NCBI GenBank assembly: GCA_964017145.1
Contig: OZ024840.1
Location: 558,001 to 622,000, forward strand
Source: Agrocybe praecox
Lineage: Eukaryota > Basidiomycota > Agaricomycetes > Agaricales > Agrocybaceae
DNA length: 64,000 bases
Direction of reading: 5' to 3'
In this document: one piece after another, positions 48,562 through 59,941 of the stretch
Position numbering within the stretch: position 1 is the stretch's first letter
Layout of the letters: each line of letters starts with the position of its first letter
Made by a program: the position numbers and the translations under genes
Notes under the pieces: model-generated
What the model was told of the DNA's origin: nothing
Seen by the model: the letters and a program-made list of their open reading frames with translations, nothing else
The model's database searches: none

Positions 48562-48719
48562 CTTGGTGGATAATAAATGTTGAGTTGGTGGATAATGGAC
48601 AACACTTGGTGGATAATACAAAAAGTTGGTGGATAATGCCAAATTGTGGTGGATAATGGAACTTGTTGGTAGATAATCGACCCGAGTTGGTGGATAATGT
48701 GACCGACTTGGTGGATAAT
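48562..48719 (-). repeat. Subterminal array of eight units (right arm)
   Basis: Mirror image of the left array: eight TTGGTGGATAAT units with the same 20-22 base spacing. Confidence 0.75.
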
Positions 48720-48874
48720 ACACCAAAGTTGGTTATAAATCTACATTTGATTTTTGTACGATCCGGCACTCATATGACGTGCGGGTGTCCGACAGACTTA
48801 TGTTAATACATAGATATACAGTTATATCACAAACCAAGATCTTATTTATTTGTTTAATCAATAGACAGGAAATC

Positions 48875-50936
48875 TCACAACGATTGTCCAGCAATCCATC
48901 TATTCAAGAGTTCAAGGGATTCCTTGGGTTTATCATAAGGAACCTGAACAATTTTTTTTAGGAAGGCAAGTTGCGACACCAATAAACGACGAACCATATG
49001 TCCAGCCCCTGTAATAGTAGCGAAGGTGAACGCTCCTGAACTTCGGGTCTTTCCAGCTGGTTTTCCATCAACGATCCAGTCTCTGAGTTCTTGACTGGCG
49101 AAATCGGATTGCCCGCTCCACTCCAAAGCCAAGGTCCATCTTTCATTACCAACGTGGTTGCAGATCCAGTCGTACGTTCCCTATGGGAAAAAAAAATCAG
49201 ACAACAGCAATTTGATTATAGTCTTTATAGCGCTTACCACATAGATCAGCACTCTGACATTACGCTCTAAGAGTGCGGCGACGTAATCTTTCGTCGGATG
49301 CAGTATGTCTTGAGTCAGTCCGAAGGCCTGGTTGACATTGCTATCGCACGAGGTATAGTTCTTCGTTATGGATTCATCTACGCCAAGAAGCGATCGTACA
49401 GAAGGTCTGTCAAGATAGTCCGTGATGAATCTTCAAGAGAAAGTTTAAGGCTCAAGTAATAAAAGGCATGCTAGTAAAATAACATACTTTGTTTGAGGGT
49501 AGCAAAGTGTCTCCCGCAATACTCCATCGCAAGGCTTGCTTATATCGTAAGGATTTCGTCCTAGTCGAGAAATAAACCAATGTGAAAATATTTGACAAAG
49601 GAAGACCATACCGGTTGCATGATACGGTGCGGCATAGGTATTTTGACAGAATTGTACGGCGGCACCGCAGTTGATAGCGTCGTACTGATCCTCACAGGAA
49701 GCTTTCATCCAGCTTTCACAGCGCTTAAGCTAATGATGTGATTGTTAATATTGGGCTATAGGCGAGGAAAATGTTATGTGTGCATACCGTAGACTTCATG
49801 GCAACGCAGCTACCGATGCCAATGATAGGATCGACAGACGCCGGGGTACATGCCATATCGTAGTAAGATAAGTACATCTTGAAAGTGTCGGTCATTCCAT
49901 TTCCTTGAATATCATGAATAAGGAAGAAAATCAAAGTTAGAAAATTGGCATACCAATCATGACAGATTGAAGATTAATAGGCGTAACCCCTGCAGCTGTG
50001 AGTTTCGCATTTTGGTCATAGACAGCAGAGGCAAACAAAGGGAGATAGCGTCCCTAAAGAGATAACTTTCAGCATTGACTATAGAGAAATTACTCGAGTT
50101 ACGTACACCATAGGATTCGCCTGCCATGTGGAATCCGCGTCCTTTGAACTGGCTGAAGTTTTCGAAAAAGATTGCTACGAAAGAAGCAACGTCCTTCGCC
50201 GCTTCTTCTGTCGTGCCCTATAGAGGAGACGCGTCAAGTTGACTGAGTATTCCCGAAAGCCAATGTACTGACCACATATTCTCCATGTTCGGCATAAGAG
50301 AAACCTACTCCAACAGGTTGTTCGATGAAGAACACATTCGCATTTGAATTCCACGATTCAGGGTGGAAAACCGTGCCGTTGGCGTTAGGGATGCGACAAG
50401 GGCCTATGTCGTAATGTCAGCCATAGAATCACCTCAACCTTGTTTCGATTCTCTACGTACCCAGTTCAAAGAATAATCCAAGGGAAGAAGAGCATCCAGG
50501 TCCTGGAGCTGCATTAGTATGGGCATGAGATTGTATCAATCGACTCACCTCCGTTGGTCCAGAATATTACATCGTCTTTGTCAGGGTTACTTCTGCTCTC
50601 GAAAAAGTAGAAAAACAAGTGACGCGCTTCAACATCGATATAGCCCGTGTACGCACTGCGAACGTCGTGAGCTCGATGACCGTGACACGACATAGACTAT
50701 TGAAAGACATACTTGACTGTCTCGTCGCAGAACTTGCTCTTCTTGATACGGACGCTGTGGTTGGGAAACGCAGGGTGCGCCAATGTCGTGAATTTAGATT
50801 GGGACAAACTTGACAGGGTCGAGATTGTTGGGGAATTTCCAGTTAACACAGCTTGACCCTCCGAGTTCCAAGCAAAAACCACTGAAGATGCGAACGCTAT
50901 CGCTCCAACAACGCAAGAGATCCCTCTGACGAGCAT
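48875..50936 (-). CDS. Serine carboxypeptidase, S10 family (carboxypeptidase Y-like)
   Basis: Eleven exons on the minus strand: 50713-50936, 50549-50655, 50461-50502, 50273-50403, 50107-50217, 49954-50053, 49788-49903, 49612-49729, 49488-49560, 49238-49430, 48875-49180; 1521 bases, 506 residues. A signal peptide (residues 1-22; MLVRGISCVVGAIAFASSVV) sends it to the secretory route, vacuole or outside. Conserved points are FWTNGGPGCSS, IEQPVGVGFSYAE, and the catalytic Ser203 (GESYGG), Asp409 (TYDWICN) and His466 (GAGHMV). Several cysteines fit the disulfides of the family. It removes C-terminal residues from peptides at acid pH. The foldback element ends 100 bases from its stop codon and could influence its 3' end. 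Confidence 0.9.
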
Positions 50937-51390
50937 GGTTGTTGATAAGAAGGAACCTAACCTGATGATATGACAATGGGAACTAGTGCGTTCGGAACGG
51001 CAATCGCATGGGAATGACAATCTTTCTATAAATGATTACAATTTCAAATTGTTTCGCATACCGTGCGGTCTCCTTGCTTCTCCTGTTCCCTGAGTGCGAG
51101 TAAATGACTTTCTGTTTCCTATACGGTAGTATTCATCACACAGTAGATTATTCGTTCAATCTTCAATCAGCATCCAGACAAGATAGTCATGAAGGAATGA
51201 GAGTTCCGATATAAGGTAGAGTTGAACATTGGAAAGTTGTCCTATGTTGCGAATCATGGTAGTCGGGAACACCGAAGCCGCGAGCGCCGAGCGGGGCCGA
51301 GGTCCGATTTGGTAAACACTTTTCAAACAAATAAAGTCAAGTCCAGGTCCTTTTTCTCTTTCGTCTTGCTGCTTTCGTACCACCAATAGA
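50937..51390. other. Intergenic, nothing recognised
   Basis: Promoter side of the carboxypeptidase and 3' flank of the IFI27-like gene C. No conserved frame. Confidence 0.4.
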
Positions 51391-52726
51391 TCAGTCACAG
51401 CCATCCCAGCTGCTTCTGTTTTCTTCAGTATCCGCGCGTCTACCGAAACCGAAAAATCCTGCAGCGGTAGCTGCACCACTCGCTGCCGCAGTTGTAGCTG
51501 TACCTGCTGCACCGACCACGCCAGTTGCACCAACGGACTGACAAACAGAAAATATTCCACCTGTAGCACCTCTCCAGATAATCGACTGAGCGATCGACGC
51601 GGCAGAACCTGGAGCAATTCTAGAGTAAGAAACTCGGCTGAAGTCAATTACAGCACAACGATAAATACATACCTGCTGCCACACCAGCAGTTTGAAATCC
51701 AACAAGCTGTAGACCTTCGACAATGATTGCTGGACCGAGTGCAGCGCCACCTAATACTGCTGCAGCTGTTATGCCAACTTTGGTAGCTGTGTTGATTAAT
51801 GAATTGTCTTCGAGAAGATATCAGTTCGTTGAGGCCAACGTTTTCTAACAACATTCACTGAGTACCTTTGCCTTGCTGAACCAAAGCGCTTCGAAGATGG
51901 TTCTCAAAATCCGCCCATGACCAGTCCAATCCATATGTTTCGAATCCATCCTCTCCTTTTTGAAGTTTCTTCATGCGAGCCTGTATATCCGAGTCATCCG
52001 GCAAGAACATCATCCCAATATACGCCCACAATTTTGGTGGTGCCGAAGGTAATCGTAATATATTCTCTTCGACGATCTTGATCCATACGCTTAACCACTC
52101 AAGGCACAGTTTCGATGCTATTTCCGTTGGCGATGCCCACTCTTCATTTTCCCATATGTGTCGAAGGTCGGAGCAAAGTTTCTGCAATGCCAAAGTCGAT
52201 ATGGATGCTTGACCAACCTGCCGTCCGCTTGTGACACTGTTGAGGACCTCACGGGTCAGGCTGATGACATTGTCAATCCTTTCAGCGTATCCTATTTCTT
52301 TTTTTGTAAAAAAAAAAAAAAAAAAAAAAGACATCGAGAAGTATATCAGCCAAGAGGACGACAAGGTGAGTACATAAAATTACAATTTTACCCACCTTCT
52401 TTGGGAAGAGATTTGAAACAAGAAGCAAATTCTGCCCAAGTCCAATCCACACCAAATTCATCAAAGTTTGTTATCCGACTTTTGCGCTGTTCGTAAACCA
52501 TTAGTTCTCGGACGGTACTGGGAAGGTAGAGCAGGGCAGCGTATGGCCAAAGCCATCCGGATATCTCTGCTGTAATAAGATCGAGCTGGATGTTATGCAA
52601 CCATTTGTTGAAGGATGACTTGGTACGATGGAAGGGCGGATACGAGGCTGGCCGCCCGTTGGTACTCCCAGGGCATACCATCTCTAGTTTGAGTTTGCAT
52701 CTAGTAAATGTCTGTGAATTGGCCAT
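51391..52726 (-). CDS. IFI6/IFI27 (ISG12)-like membrane protein, copy C, with duplicated N-terminal module
   Basis: Four exons on the minus strand: 52396-52726, 51866-52291, 51673-51786, 51391-51608; 1089 bases, 362 residues. Two copies of the shared helical module stand in tandem: about 39-110 (LWPYAALLYLPSTVREL, WTWAEFASCF) and about 160-250 (LWAYIGMMFLPDDSDIQ, WSWADFENHL). The C-terminal domain from about residue 253 is Gly/Ala-rich and hydrophobic (VGFQTAGVAAGSAAS, GGIFSVCQSVGATGVVGAAG), as in IFI27. A hydrophilic tail (RRADTEENRSSW) ends it. The first intron contains a run of about 22 T on the coding strand. It lies in the loop of the large inverted repeat and is the most divergent of the three IFI27-like genes. 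Confidence 0.68.
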
Positions 52727-53022
52727 GAGAATCTAGATACAGTGGACGACAAGGAATCAGGTCATCAACCAAACTTGAGACATCTTATAAAAGTAGCCTA
52801 GCTTACAAGAATGAGGAAGAATCAATTGACCAGTGAAGCCTCGAGGCTTGTACGTAGCATCCGCAGCACTACGAAAAGAAGTGTGATATACGAGTAGTCG
52901 AATTCGAATGTCTATGGCACAATTGCCATTGGGATCCGGAATGTTCAACCTTTGGAGTTACGACAATGGTTTGGTTGTGTATCTGCGCAAGTAATCCTGC
53001 CTTCCTCTTTCCATCGTCAAAT

Positions 53023-53571
53023 ATGCCTTGGTCCGAGGGCGTCGTCGAGCAGTTTGAAATTGTCGACCTTGACACGACTGAAGAGAGCGACTTCTATGGG
53101 CCATTCAACTCCCTTCTTGTCGAGCTATTCCCCAGCTCAGAGCATTACCAAGTGTCTCCACAGTTGAAGCGCATTGATGGATCTCTTGATTTTACTGTCC
53201 TGTTCATTGTCCATCGCCGTCGCATTCCGATCTTTTTCCTGGACGTCAGGACCTTCCGTTCACTTAGGCTGCTCTCCGCCCGTGGTAGCGCAGATGATCA
53301 AATGCGCCAGAGGTTCCGCGAATTTGCTTCGGGCACGATCCAGACAGCAACCCTCTATGGCCTCAGCGCTTTCGGCCCTCAATTTTGTGTTTACGCGTTC
53401 GAATCAGCCACTCGAAGCATCGATCCGCCCGCAATCGCTCGTGACTTGGTTATAGTCAACGACATAGCGCCCGAGGCCCGATGGGCGTACAATTTACTCG
53501 AACCGGCGGGGGAAGTAAAATTTCGACAAGTTGTGAACGCGGTCAAGGGAATGATGGCAGCTGGATTGTGA
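53023..53571 (+). CDS. Hypothetical protein, possible PD-(D/E)XK nuclease-like fold
   Basis: Single open frame; I use the ATG at 53023 (MPWSEGVVEQ), 182 residues, while an upstream ATG at 52966 adds 19. The pattern LVELFPSSEHYQVSPQ, then SLDFTVLFIVHRRRIPIFFLDVR, then DDQMRQRFREF and LYGLSAFGPQFCVYAFE is one I associate with an uncharacterised basidiomycete family. The D..(x)n..LDVR spacing resembles a PD-(D/E)XK core: strand with Asp, then a hydrophobic strand ending D-x-R. The helix with QMRQRF would follow the core. Function is unknown, and the nuclease idea is structural guesswork. No intron is seen. It stands alone between the IFI27-like gene C and the decayed SET fragment. Confidence 0.5.
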   Translation: MPWSEGVVEQFEIVDLDTTEESDFYGPFNSLLVELFPSSEHYQVSPQLKRIDGSLDFTVLFIVHRRRIPIFFLDVRTFRSLRLLSARGSADDQMRQRFREFASGTIQTATLYGLSAFGPQFCVYAFESATRSIDPPAIARDLVIVNDIAPEARWAYNLLEPAGEVKFRQVVNAVKGMMAAGL

Positions 53572-53711
53572 AAACGTTTGTTATTTGAAGTTAGGCGTTT
53601 ACAATCCTTCTGTTGCTAGGCTTAAATTCTGCGCATACATCCTCAGTTCCTGCCACTGGTGTAGCGGACTCTGTATATGTTGCCTACTTACTGGTATAAA
53701 TACGAAAGGTC

Positions 53712-54196
53712 TTGCACCTCCCACACTCGAAGCGCGGTAAAATTTCTCGAATGTTTTTGTCGAGCCCGGTCAAAAATATCAGTTTCCATGACTGGTTTGA
53801 GTGTTTGCAGCTCGTGGTAGGCCGCATCCTCTCATACAACATCCACTCCGGCGCCCTGCACACCACCACCTCCATTCCCGCCTCCCGCCTCATCACGCCA
53901 TATGGGTCAACCATCACACCTCTCCTCGTCGTACCTCGCAGATCCGCTCAACGTGTATGCTGATCTTGGGTGCCGAAGCAGTACGTCCACCTCGTCGGGC
54001 CCCCGTTGGACGTGGTGCTCGATGCACGGCTGGCGGGGACGAGGGCCAGTTTGTCAGGGACGGTGTAGGTTGGATGCGATCCTGAGGCTGGTGTTGTGTG
54101 CGTGTGGGAAGAAGAATGTGAAGGAGGGCAAGACGAAGGAGTCAATGACAAAGGGAAAGGGGAAAGGTCAAGAGAAAGAGCGCACGCATCCGTGTC
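53712..54196 (+). pseudogene. Decayed SET-domain (Set3-like) fragment
   Basis: Short matches to a fungal SET-domain pattern occur in order but in different frames: SIPASRLITPYGSTITP, SSSYLADPLNVYADLG, PKQYVHLVGPPLDVVLDARLAG, GDEGQFVRDG and AILRLVLCACGKKN. At least three frame changes separate them. The family normally continues with the catalytic NH and GWEWDD parts, which are missing. It abuts the inner end of the right inverted-repeat arm. Recognition is from memory of the motif order and is moderate. Confidence 0.45.
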
Positions 54197-55080
54197 TCTA
54201 AGGAAGTCAAAGAAGGACGTTCTTGTATGTGATATTCCGTGTTTAGCGTTATACGCTTACCCGCCTTTCCTAACTAACGCCTAAATTAACAGTCCTCAAA
54301 TTCCTCAAGAAAGCCATTCCTTGCGCATTGCGCAAGACCATCAGCAAAAACTTCAGCGACGAGCAAGAAGTAGAGGGCTTCAAGGGCGTTTCCACAACGA
54401 GCGCAACACCTGGACCGCGTGATCTAAGACGACAACGAAAGCGTCGAGGTTGGACGCGCCGGTGCACCACTGCACCACAATCGCGCCGCCTCTTTTGACG
54501 GCAGAATCCCAAAGATCGCTTAGAAGAAGTGAGGCGGGAGGACGTTACTCTCTGCAACCATTACGCCGACCTCGAACACCGCAAGTCCGCCGTCCTTGAA
54601 CGTGTGGAGGGAAGAAAGGCTTGCAAGGCAGCAAGCCACTGCACCTGCTTCCGTCGTGGCTTAGGCCACAACATCTACACTGTCGTTGACATCACTACCC
54701 TACCCGCCGGACCCTCTCCCCCACCTTTCTCCGAAGAGGAAATGAACTCTCGCAAAGACGCTGTTCTTGAGGCGGCGAGAAGACGCAACCTCCTGCAAGC
54801 ATTGGCCTTGCACACGATCATTGGGGGTTCAATTCCCTCCCCAACTCACACAAGAAGAAGAAGATGCAGTGTCCGTGTTTTCTGTGCGCGGCCAAGGTAT
54901 GTTTATCAGGTTGCCATCCAGCTCAAAAGTACTGACCAAATCTCTCAGTGATCGACATGCATTGTGGACACGCCCGCCCCAACAAACGAAGAAAAAGAAG
55001 AGGGTTGATGACGCAAGCTAACGCCCTCTACCACTCCTACCGAGAAGAAGAGGCGGTGCAGAGACCCTCTGAACATGGTT
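54197..55080 (+). pseudogene. Hypothetical gene remnant, right-arm copy
   Basis: Same family as the remnant at 31465-32749 but without its 5' part. Coding-like segments: SKEVKEGRS, a possible intron with GTATGT and ACAG ends, LKFLKKAIPCALRKTISKNFS, a TGA, then NPKDRLEEVRREDVTLCNHY followed by an open stretch of about 140 codons (54529-54951) with no ATG at its start. Unlike the left copy, the segment CKAASHCTCFRRGLGHNIY is in one frame with the preceding part. No family recognised. Confidence 0.35.
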
Positions 55081-55511
55081 TGGGTTCGTATTTATTCTTT
55101 TTTTAAATAGTAAAGCAATTATTCAACAAGGCGTTGAACTCGGAAGAATTGGTTTTATCTACCCACTGCTTTCGCCTGTATATCGGGAGAAGAATTTTAT
55201 TGGGCGTCTCAGCGTCTCCGGAGTCGCTAGTACTCGGAGACCTTGAGCTTGAGACTCAACGCATGTATTGACCTATTGAACGGTTCTATTCATCGCAGTC
55301 AGTTTCCAGGCACGAAAACTAAGCGATCGCGTTGATGAATTCAATTTTGCCCTCATTTTTAGGTGGTACGTAGACATGTACACGGTACAGGAAAATACAA
55401 AGAAAGTAGGCAGTACACTGTGCCAGATCAATGTTCAACGTTCGATATCCTGATATGAGAAGCACAGCTTGTCTACTAAACGCGCAAAAGGACCTGAAGA
55501 ATTTAAATAAT

Positions 55512-56516
55512 TCATACACCCTTGAATATGGAGGTGGCGATCCCGACTGGGATTCCTGCTTTCTCGAGCTGCTCAACAAGCACCTCCACAGCGACGGAGC
55601 CTACAGCAGTAACTACTGCAATGGGCGACGCAGCCACGCCCGTAGCGCCGATAGATTGACACAAGGAGAAGAGGCCCGTCGCAGCACCACCGTAAAACCT
55701 CGCTTGGATGCCTGTCGCTATCGATCCTAGATAGCAATATCAGCCAAGGTATCATGGAACTTGAAGCTTGGAGTACAGGCAAGAATATGATGACGTACCT
55801 GCAGCAACACCGGAAGATGTGAACCCAACTGCATTCAGTATACCTACGCCGACGGCGGGTACAAGGACGGACGCTCCTGCGATAGCTAGGCGTGGGCCGG
55901 CCACTTTTGCCACGGAATATATGGCTGGGTGGTCCTGGCGGAATTGCTCGAGAGTGGAAAGTCTCGAATCTACGCAGAGAGATAAGGGGATTCATTTAAA
56001 AGAGGATCTTACACACACCCTCGAAAACATGCGTACGAACCTAGTTCATCTGAGAGTTATGCATTAAATAAGCTTACAATTTTGATTTAGAGTATCAAAA
56101 CATTGGCGGCACTTACTCAACACACCACATAGCTCGCATTGAAACTCTTCCCAAAGCCACGCCTCTCCTCCTCGACGATTTCTCCTCTTCCTCATCTCAA
56201 TGTTCACTTCGTCCTCGAGAAAGAGAATCGCAGCGTCAGACCACTGCGTGCGGTTGATTTGGGACTTCGCGAGCTCTCCTTCCATTGCAACTTGCCACTC
56301 CTGCAAGTCTCTCGCACATCTCAAAGGCGCAAAAGACTGTATCTGACCCGTCGTTGAGTCATATCGGAGACGGGAAACGTATCGTCTCAAGTCGTCTCGT
56401 GTCATCATCGGTCCGTCCCAATCTCTATCATTGGTATCATCTGAGTCGGACAGAGAATCAGTTTTCATAAAGTCCGGCGAGCCTTTACTCGGTGGTGGTG
56501 ATTCCTGAATATTCAT
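55512..56516 (-). CDS. IFI6/IFI27 (ISG12)-like membrane protein, copy B
   Basis: Four exons on the minus strand: 56117-56516, 56041-56049, 55799-55969, 55512-55726; 795 bases, 264 residues. It is the inverted-repeat partner of copy A with the same introns, including the nine-base exon 2. The N-terminal module and the Gly/Ala-rich membrane domain are intact. Compared with A, it lacks about 17 residues after QLEKAG (the NEACGSMGFRERGG segment of A), and a TGA ends it after FKGV where A continues with GII. Several residues in the hydrophobic domain also changed (ATGVAASPIAVVTAVG). It is head-to-head with FunK1-C across 869 bases. Confidence 0.7.
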
Positions 56517-57385
56517 GTTGAATGAAGGGGGAAAAGTGCAGAACACACGTTTCTTAGTTGCTTTGCTTTTCTAGATCATGATCATGGAACTTTTAATATT
56601 ACTATAGCTTGTGACTCGATTTCGAGTGCTAATAATAGGGACGATAGGCGCCCAGATAGCAAAAATATACATTCCACCAGAAAATCGATACAAAACAAGA
56701 CTTGAAGTACGTATTCTCATTCATCGGACACAAAACGTGCTTGACCAAGAGATTCCTCGAAATTTCTTTGACTCTACCAGGTTCTCACGCTGAGTGAATT
56801 GAGAATGAGATTGGTAGATAGTGGGTGGGTCGATAAAAAATTTGACTCCGCAATCAAACCGCGTCGGTCCTCGGAACTCTCCCAAACATCCGGATCCAGC
56901 CGAGATTACCACCACCATATTTTCTTAGGAATGGACGAGAGTGTTGGCACTGACACTGCGGGCGATATTTAAGATGTCGAGACCAGAAGCCAGATATTCC
57001 GAATGGGGATATCGTCATTAGGACCCTCTGACCGTACTTTTGCGAGAGGAAAGGTTGTTACGTACGACAGATTCTTGGGCGAGTATTGGACCCACTTCAA
57101 TCAAGCACTCAAGTGAATGAATATGGAAGAAATAGAAGAAATAAAGTCATAGAAACCTTGAAGGTCTTCGGTGGGAACTTCTAGATGTTAGGGCCGTGAG
57201 AAATCACGAACACATGGATCAAAACTGGTTCGAACGGCGTCGCTGACGGGCTCGCAACCTACCGTGAGTTACAGCAGTCTCGTGTCCCATTCCGCGTTAC
57301 TAATCGTTTACGTTAGAAAAGAAACACTTAAAAGCACCAGAAATAAAATCCTATCACCCAGGCGCGCCCTCAGATAGGGTTAGAA
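56517..57385. promoter_or_regulatory. Divergent spacer between IFI27-like gene B and FunK1-C
   Basis: Inverted copy of 29221-30091, slightly diverged. The small frames of the left copy are not all kept here, which argues against a conserved third gene. Confidence 0.4.
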
Positions 57386-59941
57386 ATGGATTCCGAAGTT
57401 TCAACGAGCTCCTTAGAAGACTTCGAGCCATACCTTCCTTTCTGTCCAAGCCCGGCTGACGTAGAATCATGTACCCAGCAACTAATCAAAAATAAGGATA
57501 TCATGACCCAAGATGAGAACGGCAGGCTTACGTTGCATGTCCTTCAAAACCCCGACAATGACATGAAAGAGAAAGAGCACTTCAAGGGACTTGAGCATCT
57601 CGGAATCGCTCTAGAAAAATGTAAACTTTGCTCGAGAACGCTCAATTACCGATATATCGACACTGGCGAACAAATAATCCACTCGGACATTGAGGAGTCG
57701 ACGAACAAGATTGATGGGTCAATAGTTCCAGTCTGTATAACAAAGGATGACTTACAAGGCCGCACTGAGCATCACACAAGAGATATTGCGGTGGTATGCA
57801 AATGGAAAATGGATTTCAATCCGACGAACGAGCTAGATGTGCGTGTCATTCATGTTCTCGTACTTTGATTGTTGCTAATTGTCGTGCCAGAATAATATTA
57901 ACGTCTTTTCTGCCAATGTGCAGATAATGAACGATGACACACGTCGAATGTATGGATATGGGGTATGTCTTTATAATCCTGTCCCTTCCGTTAGCCCATG
58001 TTAACTTCGTCTCTTCCCAGCTGACCATTGAGGGGAAGTATCTCAGGGTGTGGTATCTATCCCGTTCGTTTACGCTTGTTACCCACAAACTTGATTATAT
58101 TGAGGTATGCGACTGCTTCCCGTATGCAAACATTTCCATCTAACCGAAATTGTTAGGAGCCGCAAAAGTTGATCAAGGTTCTGATCTCGTTTATGTTCGC
58201 GACCGAGAAGGAAATAGGGTATGATCCTACTATCACCCGGCACGGTCCTAATATTCACACTTATGAGATTGGAGGACGATTCTTCCGCACCGAGTATATG
58301 ATTTCCAGGTATCGGTCCAACCACATCACTGGCCGTATGGCCCGTATCTGGTCGGCTGAGGAGGTAGATTCGAGAGCAAAAGACGCCCGAGTTATTGAGG
58401 GGAAAGACAAATGTGTAGTGAAGGACGTTTGGCTCGAAGATACGGCCAAAACTGAAGGGGAAATTCAAAGCGCAATTTTCGATGACATTCGAAGGTTCTG
58501 GAAGCGTCCTGGCGAGAAGTCTGACCTCGACCCCATATACGTAAGGCGTGACAAGCTTGTGAAATCCGGAGACTTCACCGATTATTTCCTTGGTCATGAT
58601 GTCGACCAGCGTGGGGAGACTACAAAGGCATACAACAAGGAAAAATTCAAAGTTGAACTTGGGTTGTTCTTGGAACCAGTTGAACGTAGTACTTCCCCCA
58701 CGCCTTCGCGACCCAGCCAACCTACTGATACTCGGCGTTTGACTGTTGGAAACACCAAGGGGACCCGTTCTGTATCACGTCAGCGAGTTTATGACCGTGA
58801 GTTTGCTTCGAGGAGGCAGTATCGCGTCGTCTTCAAGGAAAAATGTCATGCCACCGTTGGCCAACTGGCCACGCTCGGTCGGGTCGTAGATATACTACGA
58901 CAAACACTTATTCGTACGCTCTTCCTATTATTTTCACTCTGGTACAGTGCGAAACTAATTTCACTTTTCTTTATAAAGCTCTACAGCTACTGTTTTGTGC
59001 CGGATGGATACACCGCGACATCAGCTCGGGCAATATCCTCGCCTACCGGAAGCCCGATGGTAGCTTGATAGCCAAGCTCTCCGACTTGGAGTATGCGCGC
59101 AAGTTCCCGAGAGAAGACGGGAAGGTCGGTGTAGACCCTAAAACGGTACATTTTTTCCATTCAACATTTGGTTCAACACTCAATTGTATGATAGGGCACC
59201 CCGTACTTTATGGCGATTGAAATCCTTGACCGTATGTCCCTCGCAGTGACTATCACTGGGAGAACACCAGTCGTGATACCCGGCCAGCCCAATACAACAA
59301 TCAAGCAAGCGCACCAGCTCCCTGTCATCCACAATTTTGCACACGAAATGGAATCCGTTTGGTGGATCCTCTTCTGGACGATTACCGCCCGTGTAGAGCA
59401 CCAGGAATCACGGGAACACGCAAAGCAAATTTTTGATAACTGCATGGTGGCGAGCTTTGCCCGCCGTTGTGCCCTTCTTATGCCAATACAGGCTCAATTA
59501 GAGGACGTTTTAAAGGAAGAACTCCGTGCCTTTGCCAATGAAATGGAAAGTCTGCGGTATCATCTTCTTTTTTGCTATAGGGAACGTTTTGTCACCGAGA
59601 CAGCCCTACATGATCCATCCTCTTATGTCGACATATATGAAAACTTTCAAAAAGTTTTTGATTATTACGCACAAAATAACGAACCGAGAACCTGGGCTGG
59701 AGAAATGCTTCGACATTCAAATGATTCTCTGCTGCCACCTCCTGCTGCTACAGTTACTGCTCCCGAGACCCCTCCAGATATGGGAGCTAGTCAAGGAAGC
59801 CTTGAACCTCCGGGACGTGGCCATCGCCTTGAACATTCTGCTAAAAGGTCGAGGTCGTCCTCAGACGTTGCTCAATATCCGACTCCCCCTGAGCTGATAC
59901 TCGCTACCAACCCTTCAAAACGTAGTAAGACAGATAAATAA
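57386..59941 (+). CDS. FunK1-type fungal protein kinase, copy C
   Basis: Six exons: 57386-57838, 57891-57962, 58021-58104, 58157-58913, 58979-59145, 59195-59941; 2280 bases, 759 residues. It has the complete N-terminus (ATG kept), the kinase N-lobe region, the TDTRRLTVGNTKG linker absent from copy A, the catalytic loop WIHRDISSGNIL, KLSDLEYA, GTPYFMAIEIL and a basic, Ser-rich C-terminus (SKRSKTDK). This is the least damaged copy of the three. Intron positions and phases equal those of A. It probably phosphorylates proteins in the cytosol or nucleus, but no FunK1 substrate is established to my knowledge. It is the right-arm partner of copy A and divergent from IFI27-like gene B. Confidence 0.83.

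Larger units (their letters stand above)
47208..48774. mobile_element. 1567-base foldback (long inverted repeat) element, non-autonomous
   Basis: The element starts TATGAGTGCCGG and ends with its reverse complement. It is flanked by TGACGTG direct repeats (47201-47207 and 48775-48781). The outer 300 bases or so of the two arms (about 47208-47510 and 48472-48774) look identical. The inner arms (to about 47930 and from about 47990) are also inverted but diverged, near 85 percent by eye, so almost the whole element is a palindrome with a centre near 47960. No transposase is encoded; the open frames are mirror images of each other. It inserted between the helical-bundle gene and the 3' end of the serine carboxypeptidase gene. 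Confidence 0.8.

Noticed and set aside
47263..48719. TTATCCACC repeats resembling bacterial DnaA boxes (TTATCCACA)
   Set aside because: The genome is eukaryotic and the motif lies in the arms of a foldback element; similarity to a replication-origin box is coincidental.
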